From: Aulosira sp. FACHB-615
Lineage (GTDB): Bacteria; Cyanobacteriota; Cyanobacteriia; Cyanobacteriales; Nostocaceae
Reading direction: 5' to 3'
Assembly (NCBI RefSeq): GCF_014698045.1
Contig: NZ_JACJSE010000021.1
Coordinates: forward strand, 1 to 64,000
Length of the DNA stretch: 64,000 nucleotides
This document shows positions 63,754 to 64,000 of the stretch, in pieces. The notes under the pieces are model-generated. The model was not told the DNA's origin. It made no database searches and saw nothing but the letters and a program-made list of their open reading frames with translations. The first letter of the stretch is position 1; every line of letters begins with the position of its first letter. A program made the translations under genes and the position numbers.

Positions 63754-64000
63754 AAGAACCTCCCACAAGGGTGCCGATTGATTCTCCCATGACTGCGCGG
63801 CGGATGTTACCTCGCACCGTTAAGTCAAATACCAGAATTGGGATGTTGTTTTCTTTACACAAGGCAATCGCAGTACTGTCCATTACCCGCAAATCATGTG
63901 TCAAAACGTGTGCATAAGTCAGGCTAGTAAAACGTTTGGCATTAGGATGTATTTGGGGGTCAGCATCATATATTCCATCCACTTTGGTGGCTTTAAAAAT
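63740..64000 (-). CDS. pyrH: UMP kinase, C-terminal part (gene continues beyond right edge)
   Basis: The frame is open from the right edge (IFKATKVDGIYDADPQIHPNAK...) to the stop at 63740. It has the UMP kinase C-terminus (YAHVLTHDLRVMDSTAIALCKENNIPILVFDL, given as landmarks). UMP kinase makes UDP for nucleic acid and cell-envelope synthesis. It overlaps frr by 14 bp. Confidence 0.93.
   Translation of the reverse strand: MFKATKVDGIYDADPQIHPNAKRFTSLTYAHVLTHDLRVMDSTAIALCKENNIPILVFDLTVRGNIRRAVMGESIGTLVGGSCEIS

Overview
The window comes from a heterocyst-forming, nitrogen-fixing cyanobacterium of the Nostoc/Anabaena type. The evidence is an uptake-hydrogenase gene hupL split by a 7.8-kb excision element carrying its own recombinase gene xisC, many HIP1 sites (GCGATCGC), heptamer short tandem repeats, a prenylquinone-pathway gene (hppD) and a WD40/AAA-like signalling repertoire. 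The split hupL means the sequence is in the vegetative-cell (unexcised) configuration. The species cannot be named from the sequence.

Layout. 1-3.8 kb: end of a WD40 gene, dapL (lysine synthesis), and a two-gene AAA ATPase/RloB pair resembling the AbiL phage-defence system. 4.1-6.6 kb (minus): four genes resembling the front part of the 'extended hyp operon' (TPR protein, two small membrane proteins, NifU/Rieske protein), but no hyp genes follow. 7.2-18.3 kb: hupS, an inserted unknown gene, and hupL in two parts around the element (16-bp direct repeats at 9433 and 17238). The element carries two near-identical AAA-ATPase/PD-(D/E)XK genes flanking a HEPN/zinc-ribbon gene, a paralogue of the aerobic chlorophyll cyclase AcsF, and xisC. 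18.4-22.8 kb: small toxin-antitoxin-type pairs and unknown membrane proteins. 23-26.3 kb: exported protein, Hsp20, SMR transporter, HPPD.

26.6-31.3 kb: a compact three-gene cluster with a fused E1-like/YcaO cyclodehydratase, an amidohydrolase and an unknown 400-residue protein, with no visible precursor peptide. 31.4-50.7 kb: a family of AAA-like (AAA_35) signalling ATPases. These are a 1930-residue kinase/ATPase/GAF/AAA_35 protein, a 468-residue vMAP-HTH/AAA_35 protein, a 902-residue AAA_35/degenerate cyclase/AAA_35 protein, and a decayed remnant. Among them lie three paralogous exported proteins and a divergent sigma factor-TPR-small protein module that has been partly duplicated and invaded by a PIN toxin-antitoxin pair.

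50.9-56.7 kb: phosphate ABC transporter genes pstS-pstC-pstA-pstB behind a likely Pho box, with a divergent second pstB whose Q-loop is altered. 56.8-64 kb: MITE-like repeats, an orphan antitoxin, an exported FAD oxidoreductase, tRNA-Val(UAC) with terminator, DUF2227 and GerMN-domain proteins, several small proteins (one of 55 residues), a DUF442-like phosphatase, a ComFB-like protein, and frr-pyrH running off the right edge.

How the parts relate: in heterocysts XisC should excise the element and restore a 531-codon hupL, so that HupS-HupL can recycle H2 made by nitrogenase. The NifU/Rieske gene group transcribed away from hupS is probably an accessory to that enzyme. The rest is housekeeping interspersed with accessory conflict or signalling genes and with many small mobile repeats.
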